A stretch of 64,000 nt of DNA from Diabrotica undecimpunctata. Taxonomy: Eukaryota; Arthropoda; Insecta; Coleoptera; Chrysomelidae. Shown here piece after piece: positions 35,636 to 45,896 of the stretch (position 1 is its first letter; each line of letters begins with the position of its first letter). The DNA is taken from positions 82,402,608 to 82,466,607 of the forward strand of contig NC_092807.1 in NCBI RefSeq assembly GCF_040954645.1. The letters run 5' to 3'. The position numbers and the translations under genes are program-made. A model generated the notes under the pieces. The model was given only the letters and a program-made list of their open reading frames with translations, searched no databases and was not told where the DNA came from.

Positions 35636-36548
35636 TGTGGAGTTTAAAGCTGCCTACAATTTTTGTCAACAACTTTTTTTTGTAATTCTTACTATAACAG
35701 ATCTACTGAGATTTCTTAATTGTTATAAACAAAACTGCTATGAATTAAATAAAAAAAGAGGCTAACTTTGTCCCAAATTATTTTAGGACAAATTTTTTTT
35801 CTTTTAAATTTGTAAAAAAATTTAGGCTTTTTAAATATGAAAAAATAATGTTCTTACAGGCAATGGCTAAAAAGTTATTCTAATTGTTTATAAGCAAAAA
35901 ATCGACATGTTTTTGCAAAATTATTTTGCAATAGTTAAAATTAATTTTCTTAATTTTTTTTTAATGTTAATAATAGAACAAGTCTTCTTCTTCAAGAAAC
36001 TATCATTACAATTACTAAAACTATATAATTTTCTGACTTATATTGTTGCAAAAAAAATTAATTTGGGATAAACAAATAAAATAACTCTTAAACTATTTGA
36101 CCGATCACTTTGAAATTTCAACAATATTTTAAGTACTCATAGACACAGCATTCTATAAAATATAAATGTTATAAGTTTATTTTCAAAAAAGTTATTAACA
36201 TTTATAAAAAACCGAAATTTTTGACCTATTTTGCAATTTCCTAAGCAACAAATAAGGATAGAAACATTTAGTAAACGCCATTTTGAAGGTTTTTATATGA
36301 CTTAAAAGTTTCTTCTCTTGTAAAATTTGTTTAAAATGCTTCACTTTTTGTCGATAGTCGAAAAAAGCAAAATTTTTCCGTTTTTTGACCTTATTTTGTT
36401 AATAACTAATTAAGTCCAAAAAATCGACTGCAGGAAACATATAGGTTTTTGTTACAGAGGTCCATACTACTCATAACATCTGTCGTTTGCCTGGCCGGAC
36501 GAGTGTCAAAAACAGGGTACTTTTTTTGCTTATTTCCCTGGTCTACTT

Positions 36549-36657
36549 GGTTTAACTGCACTTCTGCTGACCTCTTTAGAGCAGCGGTAATGAAAGTGTG
36601 AATTGCCATGATGGTTGCCAACCTTCTTAGAGGAGATGGCACATGAAGAAGAAGAAG
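36549..36657 (+). pseudogene. Non-LTR retrotransposon 3' fragment, right half of the split copy
   Basis: The segment encodes WFNCTSADLFRAAVMKV, a stop, IAMMVANLLRGDGT and a stop, followed by the (GAA)n tail gaagaagaagaag. It continues the fragment ending at 31073 and is followed by the right copy of the 12-bp target duplication. Confidence 0.88.
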
Positions 36658-36740
36658 ACAAACAGAATATCTTAAATCTTTAGTTCTGAGATTCGTTTTC
36701 AAAATTATTTATCAAAGTATATTTTAATAAAAATACACAC

Positions 36741-36867
36741 CTGCAACTTCTACTTAGTCCTTGGGCATCGTATAAGGGAACACTGAAATCAAGTGACCGG
36801 GTACATTCGTGTATAGCCTGAGTTACCGTTGTTTCCCAGCATTTACTACTTGTTTTGTTGAACAACT
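36741..36867 (-). CDS. Internal exon (B) of DUF1397-like gene 1
   Basis: This 127-nt minus-strand exon lies between the acceptor ttgttttag before AGTTGTTC and the donor TTGCAG followed by GTGTGTATT. It enters in phase 1: the G left by exon A plus AG gives a glutamate. It leaves in phase 2. It encodes LFNKTSSKCWETTVTQAIHE and CTRSLDFSVPLYDAQGLSRSC. Joined to exon A it reads AEVALELFNKTSSKCW, matching the family pattern of an RVAxF-type segment, a cysteine, then a helix ending in EC. It contains a possible N-glycosylation site, NKT, consistent with a secreted glycoprotein. Phase agreement on both sides strongly supports the exon. Confidence 0.8.
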
Positions 36868-38443
36868 CTAAAACAATTTTGTTACATTTTACTTATAAAG
36901 GAAAAATTTCAAATGGTTAAAAACTCTATAGGTTAGAAGCTGACAGAAACAAACAACCAAAATGATTACAAAATTTTAAAATGTTTTCGTATAAACGTTT
37001 TAAAAAGCTTTGGTTTTTCTATAAACTATTATTTCAGTGATTATGAATTTTAAATAAAAGGGAACAAGCTGAGGCCCTACTCAAAAATGGCGGTCACGTC
37101 TAGGCCAAACCAAAGTTACCAGTCAAACCAAATTTTTTATAATAATATAGTCAAATACATTTTATTGTAAGTTTTTTACAAAACTTTGTAAACATTATAT
37201 AAAATCAAATTTTTCAAGAAAATTTCTGTAAGTACACTTGCTATTTTAATTTTAAAGCCTGTCTTATGCAATTAATGACTGTCATTTTAACTGATTACTG
37301 TAAGCTCAGACAATAGACATGTCTTAAATAAAGATTTTTTTGTCAAATCTAAGCCATACATTTTTTTTTAATTTTGCAAAAACACAATTTAGCACAAGAG
37401 AAAAAAAATTTAATTAGTTGATCTAGATACGTACTATATCAATAACTTTGCATTTAATTAGGATGTATCAAATATTTTGTATAAAGAACTTTCGCGTCCG
37501 GTGTGTGTAGTTGTACATTTTAAATATGGGAATAATCCGCAATTGATTGTAATGAAAATTACATTTTTAGTTACTGTTTCTCGTTTCGATTTCCACTCCG
37601 GAAATCCGTTTTAAAAATATGTGCGAAAAATGTGTACAACCAACAAATTGTTACCATGTTATGGCAGGTTATAACTTACCCCTTCACATTAATCTTATTA
37701 TTCAAACTTAGTAATAAGACAATATATGGTGATGATAATTCCACATTCAAACAAATTCTATCCGCTAGTAATACCTAACAAGTATGTAATTAAATAGAAC
37801 AAAATCAAAAATTAAAAATCACCTGTACTATTATTAACATTTATTGTTGGGTCTTTGTTAGATTTAATTTATACCGTGACTTTAAAACTACTGTTTAATT
37901 AATAAAATCAGCACGTTCAGAGAATTGTTTTTTATATTTAATTTAAATTTAGGATTAAACTCATGTTTCATTCTAAATTTCAAAAGAAACCGAACGTTTA
38001 CGTCCATGATATAATATTACGTGATCAATAACCATTAACATAATTAGGATAACCTTGAAAGATATAACAAAACTATAAGATTGGCAAAACAATATTAATT
38101 TATGAAAGCTATTTAAATAAAAAGGCAAGTATTTATGATCGAAAGGCATTCATGAGTTTAAAAGGCAAAAATTATCTTTTTGTTTAATTTCTAATTTTAA
38201 GTAAAAGTAACTCTAAATATATATTAAAATAAAGCCTTTGATGTGCCTATATAATACATATTATGTAATGTCACAGACATGTTTAATTTGTACTAATTAA
38301 CATTTGTACTAATTAACATCGTCGTTAAAATCGATACTGTGGCATTTGTTAAAGCTCTTGTTATCATTGTTCACTTTCTAATGATGCTATTTAATTTCAA
38401 ATATCTTTACCAAGATAAGTGACACCTTATAAATTTTTCAAGT
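36868..38443. other. AT-rich intron sequence
   Basis: No coding signal was found. It contains one old half copy of the dispersed hairpin repeat (37518-37626) and a 16-bp direct duplication, ttgtactaattaacat, at 38289-38322. Confidence 0.55.
37518..37626. repeat. Diverged half copy of the 'gggaataagcc' hairpin repeat
   Basis: The order tttaaatatgggaataatcc, then gatttccactccggaaatcc and gttttaaaa, matches the left half of the palindrome at 59309-59504. Confidence 0.6.
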
Positions 38444-38500
38444 ACATCGGTAGCTCAGTATATGTCTTGGAATACCAACTCGGAATACGTTCGGAGTATG
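38444..38500 (+). other. tRNA-like (SINE head?) sequence
   Basis: ATCGGTAGCTCAGTATATG resembles a tRNA D-arm with A-box, and CGTTCGGAGT about 30 bp later resembles a B-box. It does not fold into a clean cloverleaf by eye, so a tRNA-derived SINE head or pseudogene is more likely than a functional tRNA. Confidence 0.3.
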
Positions 38501-38666
38501 TATGATAGAAAATTAGTGTTTTTTATTGTACATCTTTCGTTTACAAAACCTAGATTGTGTGTTTCCTGTACACCATCCCTCTTCGTAGGCTAATGTTTAA
38601 ACTTAAAGATACTTTCTGCCTATTACTTTGTACCGTATGGTCATCATTGAACAATAATCAAAAAAC

Positions 38667-38995
38667 ACATAATGCCAGAGGCATATATCAATTTTTTTTC
38701 TGAGACGGATTACTCCTCTTTACTTTATTCCTTATAAATCACTATGTGTCTTTGCAACGGTAGTTACTTTTTTCCATTCTTTTCTGTTTCTGCATTTGGT
38801 CTCCAGTCTGTTATGTTCATTGTGCTTATGTGCTCTTCTATCTGATCCCAATATCTATTTCTGGGTCTTTCTCAATTTTGGTGTCCCAGTGGGATCCATT
38901 TTGTAAATATTTTTATTATTTCTATAGGTATTCTCTTCATTATGTGTCCCACCCATTCTAGTCGCCTTGCTTTTATGTGTTTTACTATACTAGCC
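38667..38995 (-). pseudogene. Non-LTR 3' end, extra tandem copy
   Basis: This segment is a near-identical direct repeat of 39042-39350. Both start tgccagaggcatatat and share tttgcaacggtagtta, attgtgcttatgt and tgggatcc. It is read on the minus strand as the C-terminal tail of a non-LTR ORF2. It seems to have arisen by local duplication or tandem insertion. Confidence 0.7.
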
Positions 38996-39041
38996 CTTTA
39001 TCATCATCACTATTAATAATCAATACTGTCGGATTGTGTCA

Positions 39042-39640
39042 ATGCCAGAGGCATATATTAATTCTTTTTTGAGGCGGACTACTCCGCTTTACTTTATTTC
39101 TTATTAATCACAAAGTGTCTTTGCAACGGTAGTTATTTTTTTCCACTCTCTTTTATTTCTGCATTTTGTCTTCCAGTCTATTACATTCATTGTGCTTATG
39201 TCCATGTCTATCTGATCCCACCATCTCTTTTTAGGTTTTCCTCTATTTCTTGGTCCCAATGGGATCCGTCTTGTAGTTCTTTTTACCATTTCTGTCGGTG
39301 TTCTTCTCATTATGTGCCACCCCTTCTAGTCGCCGTGCTTTTATATGTTTTACTAGAGTTTTGTCTCCAATTTCTTGTTCTATTTTCTTATCCTATCTTA
39401 TACTTATTTTTCTTTTATTAGTTATCATTTTTCCAAGAATTGATCCTAATATTTTTTTCCAATATTCTTAAATCTTTCGTCATTCTTTGTTAATGTTTTT
39501 GTTTCCATTGTGTACGTAATTACTAATGTAATCATTGTCCTGTATAATCTGAAACGATTTCTTATTATTTTAAAGTACCTTTTATAAGTATTGCACCAGC
39601 ATCCAAAGCGATTATTTAATATTAACAAGGATCTTTCTAT
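39042..39640 (-). pseudogene. Non-LTR retrotransposon 3' part, minus strand
   Basis: Frames 39628-39446 and 39310-39104 carry LNNRFGCWCNTYKRYFKIIR, LYRTMITLVITYTMETKTLT, then MRRTPTEMVKRTTRRIPLGP, NRGKPKKRWWDQIDMDISTM and DWKTKCRNKREWKK. These are the post-RT and C-terminal segments of a non-LTR ORF2, decayed between 39311 and 39445. The element has no RT core here. Confidence 0.8.
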
Positions 39641-39837
39641 TGTACCAAAGTTAATGAACTTTATAATTTTATTAAAGTTTCAATGCTTCCATTTTTGGGA
39701 CCATAAAAATCCAGAAAATTTCTAAAATTTAATAGCCACTCGAGAAATTATAAATATAATCAAAGGAAAAGCCAGAAAAAAATAGTTTCATACATAACTG
39801 TAAACACTAAATGTAAAAATTTTTGAGACCAAAGAAA

Positions 39838-40375
39838 TTTTTTTTTATTTAAATTAATGTGTCTTGGCTGCAATGACCATTGACACAAACAATATTGTGT
39901 ACAATAATTACAATAAGCACATGTAACTAATTGCTACAGTTAATCTATAAGCTTAGAATGTATGACTAAATAATATAAGTAAACTACATGGAAAACAAGG
40001 GGTCATATTCTGTTGAACAACTAAATGTCTTTTAAAAAACCAATTAGGTTAAAGACTTGATCGGGTGAGTTTAAAACGTCTTTGATATAAGACAAGTTTA
40101 TGTTTCACTCTGTGTTTTGCGTAACGGGGACACTCAATCAGGATGTGTTTCACAGTCACCTAAGCAGATTTGTCAATTGGGCATCGGCTTGGACTTCATT
40201 AAGTATTCATGGGTGAATCGGGTATGTCCTATTCTCAACCTTCGGATGACAGCTTTTTCGGTTATAGAGATAGTCAGAAGTTCAAATTTTTCAACAGTCT
40301 GCCGGATCTCATGTAATGCACTCTTGATTGTGTTCCAGTGGGTTTGCCAGGTATGATACTGTTGTTGCTTGAAAA
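39838..40375 (-). pseudogene. 3' end of an RNase-H-bearing non-LTR element (I/R1-like)
   Basis: On the minus strand, frames from 40375 down read WNTIKSALHEIRQTVEKFEL and ITEKAVIRRLRIGHTRFTHE. Then come YLMKSKPMPN with a frameshifted cysteine motif (ICLGDCETHPD) and PDQVFNLIGFLKDI. The RLRIGHTRxTHxYLM...C block is characteristic of the segment after RNase H in I- or R1-type non-LTR elements and relatives. A poly-T tract at about 39838-39846 would be the 3' poly(A). Confidence 0.6.
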
Positions 40376-40404
40376 TTAGCTTTAGGTCATTATGAATTTT
40401 AACA

Positions 40405-40484
40405 TGTACTAATTAGTACTAAAAATATAATTAGTACTAATCATATAATTTGTACTAATAATATAATTAGTACTTATACTAATG
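40405..40484. repeat. Short tandem repeat, 'atataattagtactaat' units
   Basis: Four degenerate units of roughly 18-20 bp precede the hairpin-repeat half copy. Confidence 0.7.
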
Positions 40485-40575
40485 TTTGTATTTTGAGAAC
40501 GATGTCCGAAATGGAAATTGAAACGTCAATAAACGTACTTTAACCTTTCATTTTGGCTTATTCCCATTTAAATAG
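40484..40575. repeat. Half copy of the 'gggaataagcc' hairpin repeat
   Basis: The sequence gtttgtattttgagaacgat to ggcttattcccatttaaata matches the right arm of the palindrome at 59309-59504 with few changes. Confidence 0.9.
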
Positions 40576-40779
40576 TAACTACTCCAAAATGCCACAAGAA
40601 AATAGCTTCAGAACAATACTAAGTTTAACAATATTGTCGAAACTAAATTTAAGTCTTTACCACTGTACTTTCTAAAACTTGCAAAGTAGACAGATTGATA
40701 AATTACTCAGCAAGGGAATCAATAATAGGGAAAAAATTATTTAACATTATTAAAAATTATCAGACTTAAAACCAAACTC

Positions 40780-41501
40780 CATATTTCATAAACCTACCTA
40801 TACTGACACGACTATACAAAATTCATCATCCCATCCCACGCAACATAAACTGGCAGCCTATCATAGTAAGTTGCATAGATTAACAGAAATTCCGATGTCA
40901 AAATACAACTTTGAGAGAGAATTAAATATCATTAAGCAAATAGCAGTAAACAATGGATACAATGAACAAACATTGAATAAATTTTTATATCAAAAACTAC
41001 ACAAGAAAGCCCCGAAATTAGTATTTTCACCACCAGACAAAAACCCAGTACCTTCTGCTCGATTACACATACAGACAAAAATAGCCAAACCCATAAAAAG
41101 AAAGGACTAACACCAGCTTTTAGAACAAACAACAACTTAGGCAAATATATTAAAAACAACCGAAACAAAATATAAAGCACTTACACAGTGGAGTATATAA
41201 ACTTAAATGTGGCGACTGCCCAAAAACTTACATCGGTCAAACTGGTAGAAATTTTAATAAACTAATAGCAGAACATAAAAGGGCTTTCAATAATAGAAAA
41301 ACCGATTCTACATATGCACTTCAGCTTCTAGATCATAATCATTCTTTTAATGATGAATTTCAAATTCTTCACACTCAAAATAAAGGCCTTAAGCTATCTC
41401 TGTTAGAATCTATGGAAATTAACAAATTAAAAAACATAGATATAATTCTGAATGACCAACTTGAGACAAACAGTTCTTCTCCCATCAACTTATTTCATTA
41501 A
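40780..41501 (+). pseudogene. PLE C-terminal fragment with GIY-YIG endonuclease
   Basis: It reads HKLAAYHSKLHRLTEIPMSK, then NIIKQIAVNNGYNEQTLNKF (frame 40871-41110), a frame change, and VYKLKCGDCPKTYIGQTGRN. After that come AEHKRAFNNRKTDSTYALQL and SLLESMEINKLKNIDIILND, ending SPINLFH before a stop at about 41501. The GIY-YIG hallmarks (YKL, YIGQTGR, the helix E in LLESMEI) are present. The RT palm is missing. It is the same PLE subfamily as the copy at 43285. Confidence 0.85.
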
Positions 41502-41585
41502 AGACAATAAAGTGTAAATGCATGCCAAAAATAGATCACTTGAGAGAAAGGCACTCTGCCGAAATAGCTGTAATGATAAGTGTTA

Positions 41586-41819
41586 GGCAAGGCGCTCACC
41601 AACGTGGCAACCAAATGGCGTGGCAATGGCGAACAAGTGTTGTAGTGTCCCAGTGGCAGGTAAAATGTATAAACATATGTAGTCGCACGTGCGACCTTTC
41701 GATACGTGCGACTACATTATGTTTATAAAGGTTTAACAATTCTATCTGCCACTAGGACACCACAGCACTCGCTCGCCATTGCCACGCCATTTGGTTGCCA
41801 CGTTGGTGAGCGCCTTGCC
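41586..41819. mobile_element. 234-bp palindromic MITE, TTA target duplication (PIF/Harbinger-like)
   Basis: The left arm begins GGCAAGGCGCTCACCAACGT and the right arm ends with its exact reverse complement. The mirror continues through the gccaccaaatggcgtggcaatggcga block and the inner gtcgcacgt/acgtgcgac hairpin. TTA flanks it at 41583-41585 and 41820-41822. A 3-bp TTA duplication with GG-starting ends is typical of PIF/Harbinger-derived MITEs. It has no coding capacity; a chance 68-codon frame crosses it. Confidence 0.92.
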
Positions 41820-41994
41820 TTATAATAAATTTTGTGAAAGTTTCGAAAATTAAGTTTTCAGTGTTTTATTTTTACATAAAATGAATTTTCATCAAGTAAC
41901 GGTTGAATCCATCAATTATTAAAAAAAAATAGGTGATTCTCTAGGTCAAAACAAATTGTCTTTTCAACAACAACTATTCGCAAATATTCCAAGA

Positions 41995-42036
41995 GGGACA
42001 AAGAAACCTTTGTCCCTGTTGGAAACCAAGTTTCCA
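41995..42036. other. Two adjacent perfect hairpins
   Basis: GGGACAAAG-AAAC-CTTTGTCCC (41995-42016) is followed 3 bp later by TGGAAAC-CAA-GTTTCCA (42020-42036). The function is unknown. Confidence 0.8.
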
Positions 42037-42280
42037 CAAAATTATGTATAAATAATATACAAAAAGGTATGTTCACATCCCGTCAAATCTGCAATGCTGT
42101 GGCACGTGTTTCGCTATTCTTAGCATTTTAGAAGTGCTGTTAAGATGAAATGAAGAGTATTTCCCCTTCGTATATCGGTGATTAATAAAAAACTTTCAGT
42201 CATTAACTAACTAGTGCAATCTTGTTTAAATAAGGGAAAACCTAATTCATTGCATTCTTAGATATTTGATGAAAAATCTC

Positions 42281-43030
42281 TTGCATGGCAAGTTGTTTCT
42301 AATTTTATTATTCTAACTTTTGAGAGGGGTCAATAGTAGTATAAATTTAAAATTGCGACTAAATTTAATCGTCCAACGAAAAAGGAGAACCATTGTTGCT
42401 CGATAATTTCGCCATTTATAACTTTTCGACAAAAATGATAACGACTGAAATTGTCGTAAATACGATTTGCTACAATTACTTTTTTATAATATTTTTCCTG
42501 CAGTAGATATTTTGCGAGTTAATACAATAGTATTTTGTATAATTTTGGCCCCTTTCATTTTTTGCTGAAATTAATATTTGAGGTCGTACGTATGCGCTAA
42601 AAGCGCGACTGTAAAACCTTGCTGGGAATAATTTTATAGGAATTGTTTATATCCAATATCTCGGCTATTTTCAACAAAATCGTAAGGACTTAAATTGCTG
42701 CAATTGCGATTTCCTACAATCTCGTTTGTTATTAACTTTAAGACATGAATGTACATAAACAAAAATGGAGAGAATTATATTTTATACACTTTTAATTTAG
42801 CTGATTTTTTTATTAAACTCAATGTTTAAGGTTCTAACACTAACGAATTGTGGACGATGACGTCATCAGCATCAAGCAATAAATGAACCTACGACTTTAA
42901 ATATTTATTGAGCAAAAACGGTTCTCCTTTAAAATCAAGATGGCGTCTGACGCAAATTTACGTAAATTTACTCTACTATTGACTCCTTTAAAAGTTAGAA
43001 TAAATAAATTTGGGACAGCTTGCCATGTAA
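42281..43030. mobile_element. 750-bp inverted-repeat element (MITE-like)
   Basis: The ends TTGCATGGCAAGTTGT and ACAGCTTGCCATGTAA mirror each other. Further mirror blocks are attattctaacttttgagagggtcaatagtagta against ctactattgactcctttaaaagttagaataa, and aaaaaggagaaccattgttgctcgataa against ttattgagcaaaaacggttctccttt. A target duplication is not clear. The interior is non-coding. Confidence 0.85.
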
Positions 43031-43284
43031 GGTGACAAGTCAACATTATTGACCAAATCAACCCAATTTTACAAATTTGCTTTGTCTAAATCATATGAGC
43101 TTACCTCTATGTACATATTCATATGCCAAATAAACTTTAATGATCCTTAATCCCAACAAAAATTCTGTTTTTAACAAACACCTCGTCTTAGACTTACCAC
43201 AAAAGAGCTTTTTAACATTGAGTAAAGAAAGGAAACAACAACGACGAAGAAATATAGACGAAGTGACATACCTTGCAACCATTG

Positions 43285-44565
43285 CAACTTTGCTTAGACC
43301 AAGATTTCTTTGTTTTTAACAACAAATAATATAGACAACCTGACGGCTTAGCAATGGGTAACTGTCTCTCCCCTCTATTAGCTGATGTATTTATGGATCA
43401 TTTAGAATCCACACAGATTATGAAGCACCCTAAAATACTCTATTGGTTTCGATATGTTGACGACTGTTTAGTCTTCATTTCAGGTAACTCTAATTCAGCC
43501 GAACTATTACTTTCTAAAATTAATCAAATCCACCCAACATCAAGTTCACCATGGAACTAGAATCATCCATGTCAACCAATTTTCTTGATCTCACCATTAC
43601 CAGATTAAATGACCACTTTAATTTCAGTATCTATAGGAAACCCACACAGACTGACCATGTAATACCATTCTCATCTAACCATCCCATGTCCCATAAATAT
43701 GCAGCTTTTCATAGTTACATCCATCGCCTGGAAACCATTCCACTTTCTCACTCAAACTACAAAAAAGAACTCAACTCATTATTAAACAAATAGCAGTCAA
43801 CAACGGTTATGATCACAACATCGTCAATAAACTTATCCATAGAAGACGTCTTAAGAACCTGCAGAAGACTGCGTTTCCAAGAGATCCTACCACCAAACCC
43901 AATTACGTTTCACTTCCATACTATCATGAGAGTCTTTCTGGAGATATTCGAAATCTAATCAAACGTTCAGTTGAAAATTTTCATGTTTCTTTTATTGTGC
44001 TCAATAACTTGGGTCAGTATATATCCAATTTCAAAGACCCCATCAATTATATGAACCGTAGTGGTGGTTATAGACTCAAATTTTCTGATTGTAATGTCTT
44101 CACGCTCTCTAGAGCACACAAAATGAGAAAACACTTCCACTTTTTCTCAACATCTTAAAAAACATAACCACACCCTTAATATCCCAGAAGACGTTTCACT
44201 TATTCATCTTCTTCTTCAAGTGCCATCTCCGCAGCGAAGGTCGGCAATCATCATAGCTATTCGAACTTTTGAGACGGCTGCTCTGAAAAGTTCATTTGAT
44301 GTACATCCGTACCACTCTCTCAGGTTGCGCAGCCATGACATTCTACGCCTCCCTATGCTTCTCTTTCCTTGGATCTTTCCTTGCATGATCAGTTGGAGCA
44401 ACTTATTCATAATATCCCTCAAAAAAACTTTTTTAAACTAGACTTATATGATAACCTAGAAATTATTAAAGAAAAACAGAGAAGTCCAAATTGTGTTAAT
44501 CGCCATGTCTCATTCAATCGAGACTTCCTTCTGCTCCATCGTCAACTATTCTCATAACCCATATT
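43285..44565 (+). pseudogene. PLE relic (RT plus decayed GIY-YIG), split by a non-LTR insertion
   Basis: RT motif B reads QPDGLAMGNCLSPLLADVFM, the catalytic box FRYVDDCLVFI, then FTMELESSMSTNFLDLTI (across a frame change at about 43550). The YRKPTQTDHVIPFSSNHPMS block and KKELNSLLNK precede a frameshift to IIKQIAVNNGYDHNIVNKLI and an HVSFIVLNNLGQYISNFKDP stretch. The nuclease begins YRLKFSDCN, but the YIGQT core is deleted and it continues near LKKHNHTLNIPEDVSLIH. There the (GAA)n-tailed fragment 44208-44400 interrupts it, and the PLE resumes NIPQKNFFKLDLYDNLEIIK to 44557. Several frameshifts are present; the catalytic YVDD is kept but the nuclease is destroyed. Confidence 0.88.
44208..44400 (-). 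mobile_element. 5'-truncated non-LTR insertion (193 bp) with 10-bp target duplication
   Basis: ACTTATTCAT at 44198-44207 is repeated at 44401-44410. The insert, read on the minus strand, encodes LLQLIMQGKIQGKRSIGRRR, MSWLRNLREW and FRAAVSKVRIAMMIADLRCG, then the stop and (GAA)n tail. The frame is intact, so it is young relative to the PLE it splits. Confidence 0.93.
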
Positions 44566-45687
44566 CTTACTTTACTTCTTCATTAGTATTAGATTTTTCG
44601 TTGTTCTTGTCACACCCAATATTCTCCATGTTCCTTTTCTACCAACTAAATTCAGAGCTGATTATTCCACTTCCCCTTCAAAAATTTTCTCATTACCATA
44701 CATCTTTATCTACTTAACCACATATCACATTTTCATACTGTTTTCACTACACCTTATTTTACTTATCCACTTTCCCTCAAGGTTTGGTTTCGGATCTTTG
44801 GAGACTTCAGCCTCTTGTAGAGTCTTTTCCCCTTTCTTAATAATATTAAAACATCACATAACTTTAGTAAGTTTAACAAAGCCACCTTAAAACCCATCTA
44901 CTCTTGCAGTTTTACGTATCGTTACAATACACACCAAAAGCCTATTAACTTCATCTACCTACCTTAAACTCAAACTTATAACTCATCCTTTTTATATTTC
45001 TCAGGTACCAAATGTTTCTTTTAACATGTAGGGCCTTTTTCTTTTTCGTAAGTTATAACTTGAGCAATGTCTAAACAATACAATTCCAAACCACCTTTCA
45101 GCCATCAATTTTCTGTTTATATTGCATACTGGTCAACACACAAAACAAATTACCATCTTTGCCCTTCAAACCGAACCAGTAATTTATGTTCATGAACTGA
45201 TAACTTAAAAAATCTATTACATTTACCATGTACCAAATGTTGTTTTCTGACATAGAGGGCCTTCCATGCTTTAGTTGTAAGTTAAGCAATACATGAACAT
45301 CATATTACGAAAACATTCTTTTCATATTCAACTCTCATCTTCAACAATAAATTCAAACATCATTTACTATATCACTCCTCAACAATAAATTTTATAGTAC
45401 CATCTTCCTACATATGTCTTTTTCACTATTTCCTAGGTCCCAAATGTTTTATAACATACAGGACCTGTTGTTAAAATCTTTACTTAAGAACAATCAAATT
45501 TAGACACATGTATAGTTGGTTGCCTATTGATACCTACAAAATTTCATGTACTCCAGTTTACCTAAATTAATTTATAAAACAAATTTTTCAATGTTTTTTA
45601 ACATAAATATAGGACAAATTCACATTACAGACTACATCATGATGGCATAGTGTATACTGTTATATTATTACAATTGTAATTTTTCAA
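44566..45687. repeat. PLE downstream sequence with three degenerate direct repeats of about 210 bp
   Basis: The motif accaaatgtt(t), then aacat(g/a)(t/c)agg and gcct recurs at about 45006, 45235 and 45437 with flanking similarity (cttagttgtaagtt/cgtaagttataactt). It may be a 3' untranslated region of the PLE or a satellite-like remnant. No coding frame was found. Confidence 0.5.
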
Positions 45688-45896
45688 TTTTTTTTTTTTA
45701 CTAAAGACACAGAAGTGTACTTACATTAAAATCTGGTCAGTAAGACCAATTATCAATTTGTTTCTAACTTAAATTACTAATGAAATCTTAAAATTAGGTG
45801 TCTACTCACTAGTATCTTTCCTATTATTTCTAATGACTAGCATTAAATTTAGCATGCATACTCGCACAACACTTTACTCTGCTTTTCACTCACTCA

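Larger units (their letters stand above)
31074..36545. mobile_element. 5.47-kb element with long inverted arms, inserted in a non-LTR copy
   Basis: The left arm (31074 to about 31905) starts TAGCCCAGGGAAATAAGCA. The right arm (about 35690-36545) ends TGCTTATTTCCCTGGTCTA, its reverse complement with two mismatches. The arms stay mirror-related for about 830-855 bp (ggccaggcaaacgacag, aacctatatgtttcctgcagtcg, ggacaaagttagcctcttttt and so on). A 3-bp target duplication CTT flanks it (31071-31073 and 36546-36548). Joining the flanks restores an uninterrupted non-LTR frame reading NLRAWFNC. The interior holds a PLE and the DUF4817 element. No transposase of its own was recognised, so it is probably non-autonomous or fold-back-like. 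Confidence 0.85.

Noticed and set aside
38444..38500. Functional tRNA gene
   Set aside because: A- and B-box-like words are present but acceptor and anticodon stems do not pair by eye; kept only as a possible SINE head.
41522..41728. 68-codon plus-strand frame with GAHQRGNQMAWQWRTSVVV
   Set aside because: It runs through the palindromic MITE arm and is not a gene.
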